DNA from: Cyprinodon diabolis
Taxonomy: Eukaryota > Chordata > Actinopteri > Cyprinodontiformes > Cyprinodontidae
DNA length: 64,000 nt
Reading direction: 5' to 3'
NCBI GenBank assembly: GCA_030533445.1
Contig: CM060070.1
Span: 26,834,001 to 26,898,000, forward strand
Shown here: piece by piece, positions 50,320 through 61,299 of the stretch
Layout of the letters: every line of letters begins with the position of its first letter
Numbering within the stretch: the stretch's first letter is position 1
Translations under genes and position numbers: made by a program
Notes under the pieces: generated by a model
The model's database searches: none
Told to the model about the DNA's origin: nothing
What the model saw: the letters and a program-made list of their open reading frames with translations, nothing else

Positions 50320-53300
50320 ATGTTCATGCTGCAGACACTGACTGTTGTCTCTTTGGCTGTCATCTTCCTCACATCTGTAGAAGGTAGGACACGGCTATTC
50401 TTTAAATAACTGCGTGTTTTGTGTCTGGCATGGATTGCATGCACCCTGCAGGTGGACAGGGGGGAAACTAAGCAATGGCGAACACAAAAAAAGAAAGAGG
50501 AGAGAAAAAGGCATGGCAGCAGCAAGGATTTAGGCATGGATGTAAACAGAAGCAGGAGAAGACAGGATGAGCATCTGAAAATTATACACATGCAGAGAGA
50601 TATGCTAGCTTCTTTTTGAAAGAATAAAGCAATGGAAGTGCCGTCATTCTGCATCTTCTACGGTATAACTAAGCATCTCTTTTCTTTCTTTTGAGCTCAC
50701 ATTATCCCTACTGTTCAAATCTCACTTTATTTTGTTTACACATTGCACAATGGAACAAATGCCAAGAACACACTCCCCCTCTACATATCTCACCTCCGCT
50801 CATCTCTCACACTATATTTGGTAAAGAACTGTATTTCCTTACAGTGTGGAAGAACGATTTCTTTATATTATATATATATATTAATGTTTCCTATTTGGAA
50901 AAAATGCATAATCTTTATGAAGCGGTAATTTTAATTATTCCTGGTTACAAACTTTTCGAATGCATTTCCTTTTTGGTCTTATGACGCAGTGTAAAGTCTA
51001 ATCTGAGGTGTTTTTAACTGTTATCCAGGTAATGGTGTGCAGATGCAGAGGGATGTCCAGTGTTGCATGCTGTACTCCCAGGGCAAGGTGCGTACCAAAG
51101 ATGTGCTGCGTTTTGAGGTGCAGACGGAGGGACCCGACTGCAGAATACAAGCTATCATGCAAGTATTTTAGCTATCCACTCCTGGAGCTCAAGAGTAGAG
51201 AGCAATTTGAAGGCATGGAAAAAATGCCTCTCATTAGCGTAGGGGCAGGGCTGCACGGGCCGAGCGGCATTGTCATCTTTCCAGGTCAAATTGTTATGGC
51301 ATTTCTTCACTTTGCAATTCCCAGGGTCGTAAAAGTGGAAATATGTTGGAATAACAAGCTGTCTGAACATACCTTTCAGGCCAGCTGAACCCTGCAGCAT
51401 TCAGTCAGTCAGAACAGCAGGGTTTTGTTAAGTAAACAACTCTATGATCTCTGATGTTGCTAGGAGTTCTCTGAAATCTAATGTATTAATAAAGTTTACT
51501 TTTGCATAAGATCCAGTTCATACAAACACAGTAGTCTTTCCATTGACTAAATACCATTATATGCTTAAAGGTTTTCCCTACCCTTTATCTTGTAGAACCA
51601 CAAATTTTAATGCACTTCAATTAGACTTTAAGTGACAGACCTACATAAAGTGATGCATAGGAAAGTCTTCATTTGTTTTAAGAGCTCAGCAGTAATTACT
51701 GGGCCACTACAGAGATCCACAGCTCAAAGAACCTGTCAAAAGGTCAGCTGTTATGGTGCATTCAATTTATATCTGAAATTTTGAAATTTTGCCATCAAGG
51801 CATTGCAACACAGAGTTTTGCATTCAAGCTGGATGCTACTTGAATGAGCAGTTATCAGATATTCTTACTTTTACTGTTTTTATGCATGGTTTTTCTATTT
51901 ACGTGATCTTTATTGCCCTGTTCATATAAGGACAGGATTACATGTATCCGTCTATATTGTGTCCACAGTGTACACTCACCGGCCACTTTATTAGGTACCC
52001 CATGCTAGTAACGGGTTGGACCCCCTTTTGCCTTCAGAACTGCCTCAATTCTTCGTGGCATAGATTCAACAAGGTGCTGGAAGCATTCCTCAGGGAGTTT
52101 GGTCCATATTGACATGATGGCATCACACAGTTGCCGCAGATTTGTCGGCTGCACATCCATGATGCGAATCTCCCGTTCCACCACATCCCAAAGATGCTCT
52201 ATTGGATTGAGATCTGGTGACTGTGGAGGCCATTTGAGTACAGTGAACTCATTGTTATGTTCAAGAAACCAGTCTGAGATGATTCCAGCTTTATGACATG
52301 GCGCATTATCCTGCTGAAAGTAGCCATCAGAAGTTGGGTACATTGTGGTCATAAAGGGATGGACATGGTCAGCAACAATACTCAGGTAGGCTGTGGCGTT
52401 GCAACGATGCTCAATTGGTACCAAGGGGCCCAAAGAGTGCCAAGAAAATATTCCCCACACCATGAGACCACCACCACCAGCCTGAACCGTTGATACAAGG
52501 CAGGATGGATCCATGCTTTCATGTTGTAGACGCCAAATTCTGACCCTACCATCCGAATGTTGCAGCAGAAATCGAGACTCATCAGACCAGGCAACGTTTT
52601 TCCAATCTTCTATTGTCCAATTTCGATGAGCTTTTGCAAATTGCAGCCTCAGTTTCCTGTTCTTAGCTGAAAGGAGTGGCACCCGGTGTGGTCTTCTGCT
52701 GCTGTTGTAGCCCATTTTCCTCAGAGTTCGACGTACTGTGCGTTCAGAGATGCTCTTCTGCCCACCTTGGTTGTAACGGATGGTTATTTGAGTCACTGTT
52801 GCCCTTCTATCAGCTCGAACCAGTCTGGCCATTCTCCTCTGACCTCTGTCATCAACAAGGCATTTCCGCCCACAGAACTGCCGCTCACTGGATGTTTTTT
52901 CTTTTTCGGACCATTCTCTGTAAACCCTAGAGATGGTTGTGCGTGAAAATCCCAGTAGATCAGCAGTTTCTGAAATACTCAGACCAGCCCTTCTGGCACC
53001 AAAAATCATGCCACGTTCAAAGTCACTCAAATCACCTTTCTTCCCCATACTGATGCTCAGTTTGAACTGCAGGAGATTGTCTTGACCATGTCTACATGCC
53101 TAAATGCACTGAGTTGCCGCTATGTGATTGGCTGCTTAGAAATTAAGTGTTAACGAGCAGTTGGACAGGTGTACCTAATAAAGTAGCCGGTGAGTGTATA
53201 TCCACATGGATCCAGCATTTTTGGAGACCATAAAGAATCACTTTTGAAAATGGATCCATGATTGAAAAAGCTTTAAAACATTACATTCCTGTTTCTTTGT

Positions 53301-56300
53301 ATGTCCAAGGGGAATCTTTTCATCTACAAGGATGTGACTGGCTAGCTCAGGTGGCAAGTCACCCATCTTGCAAAAAGGGGTTTGTATCCCTATTCCTTAG
53401 GCAAGACCCTTCACACTAATGCCTGCTTTGGGGAGTGGCGGCCTAGTGGTTAGGGCGTTGCGCTTGGAATCCTGAGTTCAAGACCCACTCCCACGTACTG
53501 CCACTCTGGGTCCCTGAGCAAGACCCTTAACCCCACACTGCTCCCTGTGCACTGCACAATCGCAGCCCACTGTTTCCCAAGCGGTTGGGTTAAATGCAGG
53601 GAGTCAATTTCGTTGTGACAGTGTAATGACAATAAAAAAACTGGAAAAATTACTGTAAGTTCTAGGTCCATCTCTCTGTGCTGCCATTTTACTGAGTGCC
53701 TCGCATGAGCTATTTTTGCATGCCCGGTGTTTTTGTCAATTGTTTTTTAGTGGCAACTCCACAAAATGGCCCTGTTTATTTACCTGTTTATTCATGTAGA
53801 CTAGACCTTAGTCAGTTATAAACAAGATGTTTCATTACTCAAAATACCAAGTAGACCAGAGTTTTTACCTATATCATTGTAATAATATTGACCGTAGTGG
53901 CCAGTTCAAACAATGAAGGAAATTGGCAAATGTAAAGTGGAAGGCTATTACATCTGCAACTGTCACTCCAGCACAATAGTTCAAAGGTCAACAAGACACA
54001 TGACTAATCAGGCACTCAACCAATCTGGGCTTTTAAGAAAGAGTGGTAAGACAAAAAGCTGGCATTATATGACAACATAAGAAGAAAATCCATGCAAGGG
54101 AACAACTTGAGCATGTGGACATTGACACCCTGTCATACGAAACAAAAATTAAATATTTTGGCTGTCATGCAAAATCTGTGGTTAAAATTATAATAACAAC
54201 AATAATAAAAACAAACAAATGAGGCACAAAAATCATCTTTATTATGTGACATGGTAGTAGTTGCATCAGGCTGTGGACTGGCTTTTCATCAGCAGGGACA
54301 GGGATCCTTGTCTGAGTTGATAGAAATACAGATGACAATGAATACTTCGCAGTACTGGAAGAAATCATTTTACAGGCACATGTTGATGGAACCCGCCAAC
54401 ATGTCAAAAAACCCTAAACATACAGCCATCCAAAGCAATAGTTCAGCTAAGGTGAAATGTGGTTCTATCAGGAGAGAAGAAGATGGCACAACTAGGAAAT
54501 ATTTAAATAAAAAAATTTTTAAAATCCTGGATTAGCTTTTTTCTGCTTTAATTACAAATTACACTTTGTGTTGACATGTCACAACAATAAATCATACTGT
54601 GATTTGCAGCTTTAAAGCAACAAAAATCACCAAAGTGGTATGAGTATTTTTAGAATCTACCAACTGATGTTTTTTAGTAGTTTGCTCTTTTGATTGTTGA
54701 ATGTTTAAATGCATAAGCCGAGTGTTTGCTTAACCTGAGTGTGAGATTATGTATTTTCCTTTTCTAGTATCTACACAAAGAAGGCAGTGAAATGTGCGGA
54801 CCCCAGAGATCGGAAGGTGAAGAGGTTGTTAAGGAAGCTTTTGCAGAGACAAACACTCAAGTACCATCGAACCACGTGGCTGCGTCCTCATGACAACCTG
54901 CCTGTCATGTCAGAGGTCAGCTTCTAACCACCTGGCAGCTTTTAACCACTTCTTCCACAAGAAACTGGTTATATTTCTAGTGTAGGAGCACCCAGCTGAC
55001 ACTTGGACTTAAAGGGAAGGGCAACTCAAGTATAATGAGGTCTGCATTCCACTTAGATGAAGTTCTGCTGGTGTGCAGTTGAATTGAGGCCTCCTTAATA
55101 TACTCAGGTTACTATCTCAAGGCAAAATCTGTTCAGTGTAAGAGCACAATAAGGGATCTGTAAAAGTTCTTACAATTCTACATTTGCATGCCAACTTGGC
55201 TTCAGCCAGGATGAGATTCTCGCTGGATGAAAAAAACCCAAAACAACAGGATTCTACTGTGTTGCAGTTTAATATGCAAGTTTAAAACAAAACATACAAA
55301 ATGAATTAGTGCAAATATTTGATAGATATTTAATTGTTCTTCTGTAAAACGATTTATTTATTCCTAGTTATTATAACCTAAAAACATTTTTCGTGATCTC
55401 AATATATAGAAAATGGGCATAATACCTCCAAAATGATTTGTGAGTCACTCTATAAATGACTTTAAATGCAATAAAAATATATTTTAAAGGAAAAGTCCGG
55501 TCAGCGAGGAATGATCAATGGATCTATACCTAAAACTAATACGTTTGCAGTGAATTAAGCATTAATCAGTTAAAAATATAAATAATTTTTGTCGCGATCA
55601 CTGAGTCCGGGATGAGCCATTTTTGCCCAAATATAGTAACACCTCACTCCTGACATCTGCAGGCAGTGACGTCACGGTGCGGTAAGCCTAGCGCCATTCT
55701 CCCCGCTTTACAAGAAAAATCAATGGGAACTAATAGACACATCTGCAATCAACAACAATTATTTCGAGAGTACTACACCAATGAAAATCCCGAGAGCTAT
55801 ACTGACAATGCGCATGTCTATGGCAGTTGGATGTTGTAATACATCACGTAAAAGTGAAAAAAAAAAAGTTATTTCACCTTTCCGATTCATGATCCACCAT
55901 GAGTTCATTGAGTTGGATTGCCAACTTGAAGAGGGAGGATTTGCCACCGAACTTCTGGCCAGAGAAAAAACAAGCGATATGTAGCCAACATTTCGAAGAT
56001 GAATGTTTTTTTCAAGATGACTTGGATAATAGCACGTTGTGACAAACACAATACAGCACTGGGACTTGATCAACAGTCGATACCACACCGTGACATCAGA
56101 AAACTGGTAGGTGGCAGTAGTGTTCTTTGACAAATATGGATGTCTCCGGTAAAGCACATTCAAATGAAATTACTTTTAACTAAAAACAGTTATCATTTAT
56201 TGAACAGTATGTAATAATTTCATATTTAAAGTACTTTCAGAAGTTTGAATTCTGAATATGACCAGACTTTTCCTTTAATGTTTTTATGAAGAAACGCTGC

Positions 56301-59300
56301 TCATAGCTTGTCAGTCATACTTTTAAAGCAGCAGAACCTTAAAAAGAGTTGGTGGGATTCTTCAGTTTCCACACCATGAAAGTTTCTGTTTATCCCAACT
56401 GGAAATGTTTCTACACTGCAGATTTTTTTTTTCATACTGTATACGTGAGCAGAAAAGTTAGCATCTTATGTCAGCAAGCTATCTGGTGTGAGCAGTAATA
56501 GGTTGAGAACATAAAACCATGGTGAACCAACAACAGATTCTGGATTCATTAAAATCTTTGAAAATGCATGGTGATATTAATAATTTCTAAACTTATTTCT
56601 TGCAATTATTCAGACACGTACAGGAAACATAAGAAGTAAAACTTCATCTCATTATGATACTCGTTACTCGTTACTAACAATAACAACAGAATTATTTACT
56701 GTAAATACTTAATAATTTGCATCTTAGGTTCTTCTGACTACTATTCCCAAAGCCCACCAGGGTCTCCTTGTATGGCACACAGTGCCCTGAAAGATTGATT
56801 AGGGCTGTGTCCGAACGTCCACCCTAACCCCTAAATCCCTCAATTACTATATAGAGCAGCGACTATATACTGGCCTTTACAATGAACGCAGTAGGTATTG
56901 TAAAGGTATTGTGGAGGATTTTTTTAAAAGACCCACTCTCTCCACCTGAAAAAAAAAATATGTGTGTGCAAGATGCTGGTAGCCATGCTGGTTTAGTATG
57001 CCTTCAATTTTGAATAAATCCCCAACAGTGTCACCAGCAAATCAACACCCACACCATTACACCTCCTCTTCCATGCTTTACGGTGGGAACCAGGCATGTA
57101 ATGTCCATCCGTTCGCCTTATCTGCGTCGCACAAAGACACAATGTTTGGAACCAAAAATCTCAAATTTGGACTCATCAGACCAAAGCACAGATTTCCACT
57201 GGTCTAATGACCATTCCTTGTGTTCTTTAGCCCAAGTAAATCTTTTCTGCTTGTTGCCTGTCCTTAGCAGATGTTTCCTACCAGCTATTTTACCATGAAG
57301 GCCTGATTCACACAGTCTCATCTTAACAGTTGTTCTAGAGATGTGTCTGCTGCTAGAACTCTGTATGGCATTGACCTGGTCTCTAATCTGAGCTGCTGTT
57401 AACCTGCGATATCTGAGGCTGGTGACTCGGATGAACTTATCCTCCGCAGCAGAGGTGACTCTTGGTCTTCCTTTCCTGGGGCGGCCCTCATGTGAGCCAG
57501 TTTCTTTGTAGCGCTTGATGGTTTGCGAATTGCATGAGGGGACACTTTTAAAGTTTTGCCAATTTTTCGGACTGACCGACCTTCGTTTTTCAAAGTAATG
57601 ATGACAGGGGACACCTGTGAAGTGAAAACCATTTCAGGTGACTACCTCTTTAAGCTTATCAAGAGAATGCCAAGAGTGTGCGAAGCAGTAATCAAAGCAA
57701 AAGGTGGCTACTTTGAAGAACCTAGAATATAAGACATATTTTCAGTTGTTTCTCACTTTTTTGAGAAGTATATAATTCCACATGTGTTAATTTATAGTTT
57801 TGATGCCTTCAATGTGAATCTTAGATTTTCATAGTCATGGAAATAAAGAAAACTCTTTGAATGAGAAGGTGTGTCCAACCTTTTGGTCTGCCTGTATATC
57901 TGCCTCCTCTGAGGCCTTTCTTTTCTTCTCATACACTTCGTAGACACTTTTTCTCTTATGATCGTCTGCCATATTCAAATTACCGCGGTGAAAAAGGTGA
58001 GCTTCAATGACTGTCTGAAACCGTAGCTCATCACACATATACACCTGAAAGTGGTAGAGACAGCCTATGGCGACAGCAGGCCGCTGTGACAGCAAGTTCC
58101 ATAATGCTTTGCGAGGAGAGCTCTCCGCACAAAGTATTCCAGGATATATCTGCTTGTCTAATGACCATGAATGATCACTACTTGTAATGTGCATTGTGGG
58201 AAATTTCGTGTCCAGTACTTTTTCATCCACTAGACATTTGGACACTCTTTTAAAATGCCGTAACCACTATATAGTTCCCTATATAGTGATTAGGGCGGAC
58301 ATTCGGACACAGCCTTGGTGTCAAGAGAACAGTTTAAATTACAACAGGTGATCAGATCAGATCATTCCCATCTGAAGACTGCACAATGTCAGCACAAATC
58401 TTGGGCTTTAGTTCTGAGATATTGTCATTTACAAAAGCTCCCCAACTCCAGCTTCTTTAAAACTGAACTGTTGGTCTTGCAATCCAAACCAAATGTTAAC
58501 CACTATATCTGCATCTTAGCTGAGTCCTACCCTTGTAGCATGGTCTGATTAAATATTGCTGGAAAGATCCACTCAATGCTTCCAGAAAAGGAGTCCCTTA
58601 AAGATCCAGCTCTCTTAAGGACCCATGCTATCCTTTTTTTTTCTGTCGACTGTGAACTGCGAAGAAATAAACTAGTTGTCTTATTTTTATGCATTTTATT
58701 GTGACCTTTAAAAATGCTGTATTGTTACATCCTTATATGTAAAGTGCTTCAAATAAACACATCTGGGCAAAAACCCTAATCATAATTAACTAAATTCATC
58801 ACAATTCAATTCAAAAAGTACTCTATCAATCCCAAAAGGAAAGTAAATGTTGCAGTAACTCATAGGCAGTTTTTGACAAGTTGTTATAGTTGTAGATTAC
58901 TGTAGGCAGGAAAGATCTTCTGTAGAGTTTTGTCTTGCACCGCATCTGGAGAAGCTTCTTACTGAAGCAACTCTGCTCTTGTTTATCAAACCTCTCAAGA
59001 GGAGGGTTGCTCACTGTTGTCCATAACGTTCTTCCCTTTAGAAAGAATTCTTCTTTTCGAAATCATCTCCAGATGTTCTATAGTTCCTAGAACAGAGCTG
59101 ACACTCTTTATTAACTTTTTGAAGGTTTTCCCCAGCAGATGATGGAGGAAGAAATCGCACTGTCCATGAAAGACTTTTAGAAGATAAGCAAAATCTTCCT
59201 GCAAGCCATAAAGGACCTAAGCTTTCTTAAGATTTAGTCAACTCTGTCCCTTCTTGTAGGCGACTTAACAGTTGCATCTCCAGTTGAGATTGTTGACCAT

Positions 59301-60939
59301 GGTATTTATACTCCTAAAACACTACCATTTCTTCTCCAATGGAGTTAATAGGATTCACTTTGTTCCTGTTTCTCTTCTAAAATCTACAGCAATCTCCCTT
59401 GTTTTGTTGACATTCATCAATTGGTAGCTTGTTTCCAGACCATGCCACAAACTTGCTCACTGTACTCAGTTTCTTGTCCGTCTTTGATGCACCCAATGAC
59501 TGCAGAGTCATCTGAGTATTTCTGCAGGTGATAGTACTGTCTGGTAGTGGAAGTCAGAGGTGTACTGAGTAAAAAGGAATGGGTGATAGCACAGTACCCT
59601 GTGGTGCTACTGTGGTGCTAGTTACTTGATTAGTCTTTCCAGTTTTACAAACTGTGGTCTGTTATTTATGTACTCATTGATGCAGGCAATTGTCAATACC
59701 TCCACTTGAGTCTTTTGGAGTTCCTGAAAAAGTAAGTCAGGATGAATTACGTTAAATGCAATGGAGAAATACAAAAACAAGTTTGCCAGGGGTATGTCTG
59801 CCTTGTCTAAATTATAGTGGGTTTGTTGAAGCAGGTGTCTGATGGCGCATTTAACTCCAGGTGAAAAGGAACTTCCAATTTGTCTGAAAAACCCATAGAG
59901 GCAGTATATGGCCAAGGGTAGAGTTGGGAGATAAATTATTTGAGGTGTAACAGAGAAGCTTTGGGTCAAAGGAGGACAAAATGTCCATTGGTCTGAGGGC
60001 AAGAGAGAAGGAGGATTAGCTTTTTCCTGAACTGAACAATTTAAAAATGTATTCAGCTCATTGGCTTTGTCCAGACTTCTCTCTGTCTTTTCATTCTTCT
60101 GGTAGAAGCCAGTGTTATTCATCACTGACCACAAATGTCTGATATTGTTCTGTTAATGCTTGCTTTCCAGCCTCTTACTGTATGCCTCCTTGCTTTCTCT
60201 TATCTTCACCTAAAGTTGCCTCTGTTAAGTCTTTAAAAAATGACTGTCTCTTTTCCTGGAGGCTCTCGTTTTCTTGTTAAAAAGTTCTTTCAGATCATTT
60301 CTGATCTATGGATTCTTTTTTTGGAAGAATTTCATGGTTCTTCTGGGGATAGTATTGATAGTCCAAGGTGTACCCTGACTTTTGCCCCACTGCGGCACTG
60401 ACAGATGAAAAGGGATCGGATGGATGGATGGATGGTTGGATGGATGGATGGATGATGAGGATGGTTTTATTCACACAAAGGTTTATGTAGGCAGTCATTA
60501 TACAAATGTCCTCTCCATGTAGCTGACACACCCATTTCAGTCTGTGGCCTCAAAAAATATCAGTGTTCTTTCATTTCTTATAACCATGTTCTTGCAGTTG
60601 TTTGTAATGCAAATTGTCTATTATAAAGTGGCTTCTATTCTGAGCAGAGAAAAACAAGATTGTGAACCGTTTTCCCAAGAGAAAATCTTACTTTAGAGAT
60701 GGATAAGTCCTTGTCATTTGCATTAAACAATTCTAGTTTTGTTATTTCTTGCATTAATGAAACTCTAACCTTGTTATAAATAATTTTTCAACTTGATATT
60801 TATTTATAAAATACACTTATCAACAATTCCTAACCTCATTGTTGCTCATTGTGGATCACCTTCTCAACTGATGAACTGTTTGCTACTTTTGCTTTCACAG
60901 GACAAGAAAGACAACTGGGCAGTTGTTAATGGACAGTGA
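50320..60939 (+). CDS. CC chemokine with GC-AG intron (126 or 117 aa)
   Basis: Secreted chemokine. Coding exons: 50320-50383 (signal peptide, residues 1-21), 51029-51158 and from 54768. Exon 2 holds the CC pair at 33-34 (QCCMLYSQGKVR) and Cys 59 (EGPDCRIQA); exon 3 holds Cys 74 (VKCADPRDRKV) and a very basic helix and tail (KRLLRKLLQRQ). Exon 2 must end at 51158 to keep frame and the family length, giving a GC donor (AT|GCAAGT) rather than GT. Two ends are possible. Reading on past 54915 gives VSF and TAA at 54925-54927 (117 aa). Splicing at a weak donor (GAG|gtcagc) to a strong acceptor (tttgctttcacag) gives exon 60901-60939, DKKDNWAVVNGQ and TGA (126 aa). Phases 1 and 2 equal those of the chemokine at 11167. 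Orthology (CCL21/25/27-28 group) is unresolved. Confidence 0.85.
51159..51970 (+). other. Chemokine intron 2, upstream part
   Basis: Begins with the GC donor. No repeat or gene recognised; the open frame 51008-51388 is read-through of exon 2 in another frame. Confidence 0.6.
51973..53197 (-). mobile_element. Intact Tc1/mariner transposon, DD36E type
   Basis: Terminal inverted repeats begin CACTCACCGGCCACTTTATT on the left and the same with one change (CGGCTACTTT) on the right. TA duplications lie at 51971-51972 and 53198-53199. Length is 1225 bp with one uninterrupted transposase gene. It sits in intron 2 of the second chemokine, opposite in orientation. Near-identical ends plus an open gene point to recent insertion. 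Confidence 0.93.
52005..53048 (-). CDS. Tc1-like transposase (347 aa), complete
   Basis: Cuts and rejoins its own transposon at TA sites. The N-terminus carries paired helix-turn-helix DNA-binding segments (SISETADLLGFSRTTISRV near 24-42; SERTVRRTLRKMGY near 101-114). The catalytic triad is visible: Asp 156 (WSDES), Asp 247 (FQQDNAPCH) and Glu 284 (SPDLNPIEHLW). The two last residues are separated by 36 residues, not the 34 of Sleeping Beauty and most Tc1 relatives, fitting the DD36E family described under the name Incomer (recalled, to be checked). Basic residues MGKKG open the chain. No stop or frameshift is present, so it may still be functional. Confidence 0.93.
   Translation of the reverse strand: MGKKGDLSDFERGMIFGARRAGLSISETADLLGFSRTTISRVYREWSEKEKTSSERQFCGRKCLVDDRGQRRMARLVRADRRATVTQITIRYNQGGQKSISERTVRRTLRKMGYNSSRRPHRVPLLSAKNRKLRLQFAKAHRNWTIEDWKNVAWSDESRFLLQHSDGRVRIWRLQHESMDPSCLVSTVQAGGGGLMVWGIFSWHSLGPLVPIEHRCNATAYLSIVADHVHPFMTTMYPTSDGYFQQDNAPCHKAGIISDWFLEHNNEFTVLKWPPQSPDLNPIEHLWDVVEREIRIMDVQPTNLRQLCDAIMSIWTKLPEECFQHLVESMPRRIEAVLKAKGGPTRY
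53430..53642 (+). repeat. tRNA-derived SINE, nearly complete
   Basis: Starts gggagtggcggcctagtggt (A-box region) and has a B-box-like gagttcaagaccc. A conserved body follows (actctgggtccctgagcaag, cttaaccccacactgctccc) and an A-rich end (aatgacaataaaaaaa). It lies in intron 2 of the second chemokine. RNA polymerase III origin is inferred from the boxes. Confidence 0.85.
53643..54767 (+). other. Chemokine intron 2, downstream part
   Basis: AT-rich. The frames at 54165-54407 (-) and 54251-54535 (+) overlap and show no domain. A decayed element cannot be excluded. Ends with a clear acceptor tttctag at 54761-54767. Confidence 0.5.
55484..56278 (+). mobile_element. P-element-like non-autonomous relic with broken THAP domain
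   Basis: TTAAAGGAAAAGTCCGGTCA at 55484 and its inverted partner (one change) ending at 56278 bound the element. On + between about 55810 and 56030, text translates in two frames to THAP zinc-finger pieces: VGCCNTSRKS and ISPFRF, then after a frame change NFWPEKKQAICSQHFEDECF-like words. THAP domains are typical of P-element transposases. An A run near 55859 and a frame break disable it. TIR class is inferred. Confidence 0.6.
56900..56960. repeat. Fragment related to the MITE at 37173-37509
   Basis: taaaggtattgtggaggatt followed by aaaagacccactctctccac parallels the right end of the element at 37173 (inverted). It is truncated. Confidence 0.6.
56990..57893 (-). pseudogene. Degenerate Tc1-like transposase copy
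   Basis: On the minus strand, 57321-57118 reads WAKEHKEWSLDQWKSVLWSD then ESKFEIFGSK, the first catalytic-Asp region. 57632-57399 gives the N-terminal DNA-binding part (VSPVIITLKNEGRSVRKIGK) in a shifted frame. The second half of the gene is missing beyond about 56990. The + text ending gagaaggtgtgtccaacctt at about 57890 is the familiar element end. It is inactive. Confidence 0.75.
58800..60250 (-). pseudogene. Degenerate LINE reverse transcriptase, antisense
   Basis: Minus-strand frames carry LINE RT landmarks in order: 60134-59622 ends LTIACINEYINNRPQFVKLE, matching the loop before the catalytic box; 59204-58995 has SVLGTIEHLEMISKRRILSK; 59014-58826 has KLYRRSFLPTVIYNYNNLSK, the common C-terminus (RYRRSFLP) of a widespread fish LINE group. 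Multiple frameshifts and stops are present. It lies in the putative last intron of the second chemokine. Confidence 0.7.
60418..60456. repeat. GGAT/ATGG microsatellite
   Basis: Eight or more ggat units with one change. Confidence 0.9.
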
Positions 60940-61120
60940 TAAAGCACCGTCAGCAGTGGAGTTAGTCGTAGTCATACGTGAGGCTTCTATCATTTTATTA
61001 GAATGAATGAGCTTTTAGTGAATTTGATTAATATTTTATCACATTTTTTATATCTAATCATAATTTTTTTTATTTTGCAGGCCAAGTAATCATTCAGCAG
61101 CTCGTTGGCTAGACCCTGCG
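60901..61120 (+). other. Possible last coding exon and 3' UTR intron of chemokine 2
   Basis: The acceptor tttgctttcacag ends at 60900. The exon holds 12 codons and TGA (60937-60939). A donor-like gtgagg at 60978 and a second strong acceptor (ttttattttgcag) ending at 61080 suggest a further intron in the 3' UTR. These signals support the longer chemokine isoform but remain unproved without transcripts. Confidence 0.45.
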
Positions 61121-61195
61121 ATGCTTGCTGACATTCCAGTCATCTTGTCTCTCCTTATCTGTCTCCTTGGGACCAGACCTAGGCAGCAATACTTA

Positions 61196-61198
<3 letters not shown>

Positions 61199-61278
<80 letters not shown>
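61199..61278. repeat. Long TA microsatellite (about 40 units)
   Basis: Uninterrupted alternating TA of about 80 bp. The alternating Tyr/Ile ORF spanning it is not a gene. Confidence 0.95.
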
Positions 61279-61281
<3 letters not shown>

Positions 61282-61299
61282 CGCTTCAAATATTCCCAG

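Larger units (their letters stand above)
56803..58314. mobile_element. Inverted-repeat element carrying a nested Tc1
   Basis: Left end ggctgtgtccgaacgtccac and the right end (reverse complement ggctgtgtccgaatgtccgc) match over about 25 bp with two changes and are followed inward by ccctaa and ctatatag words. No clear target duplication was found, so the class (hAT or P-like) is open. Inside lie a piggyBac-MITE-like piece (56900-56960) and a Tc1 copy (about 56990-57893). The right part has a minus frame from 58245 with MADDHKRKSVYEVYEKKRKA, which may be the outer element's own product; it runs on into Tc1 sequence and is not a natural gene. Confidence 0.6.

Noticed and set aside
51159..51166. 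Canonical GT donor (caa|gtattt) for chemokine exon 2
   Set aside because: It breaks the reading frame with exon 3; the GC donor keeps frame and phase.
57835..58245. 136-residue minus ORF as a host gene
   Set aside because: It runs from the outer inverted-repeat element into the end of the nested Tc1, so the joined frame is an accident of insertion.
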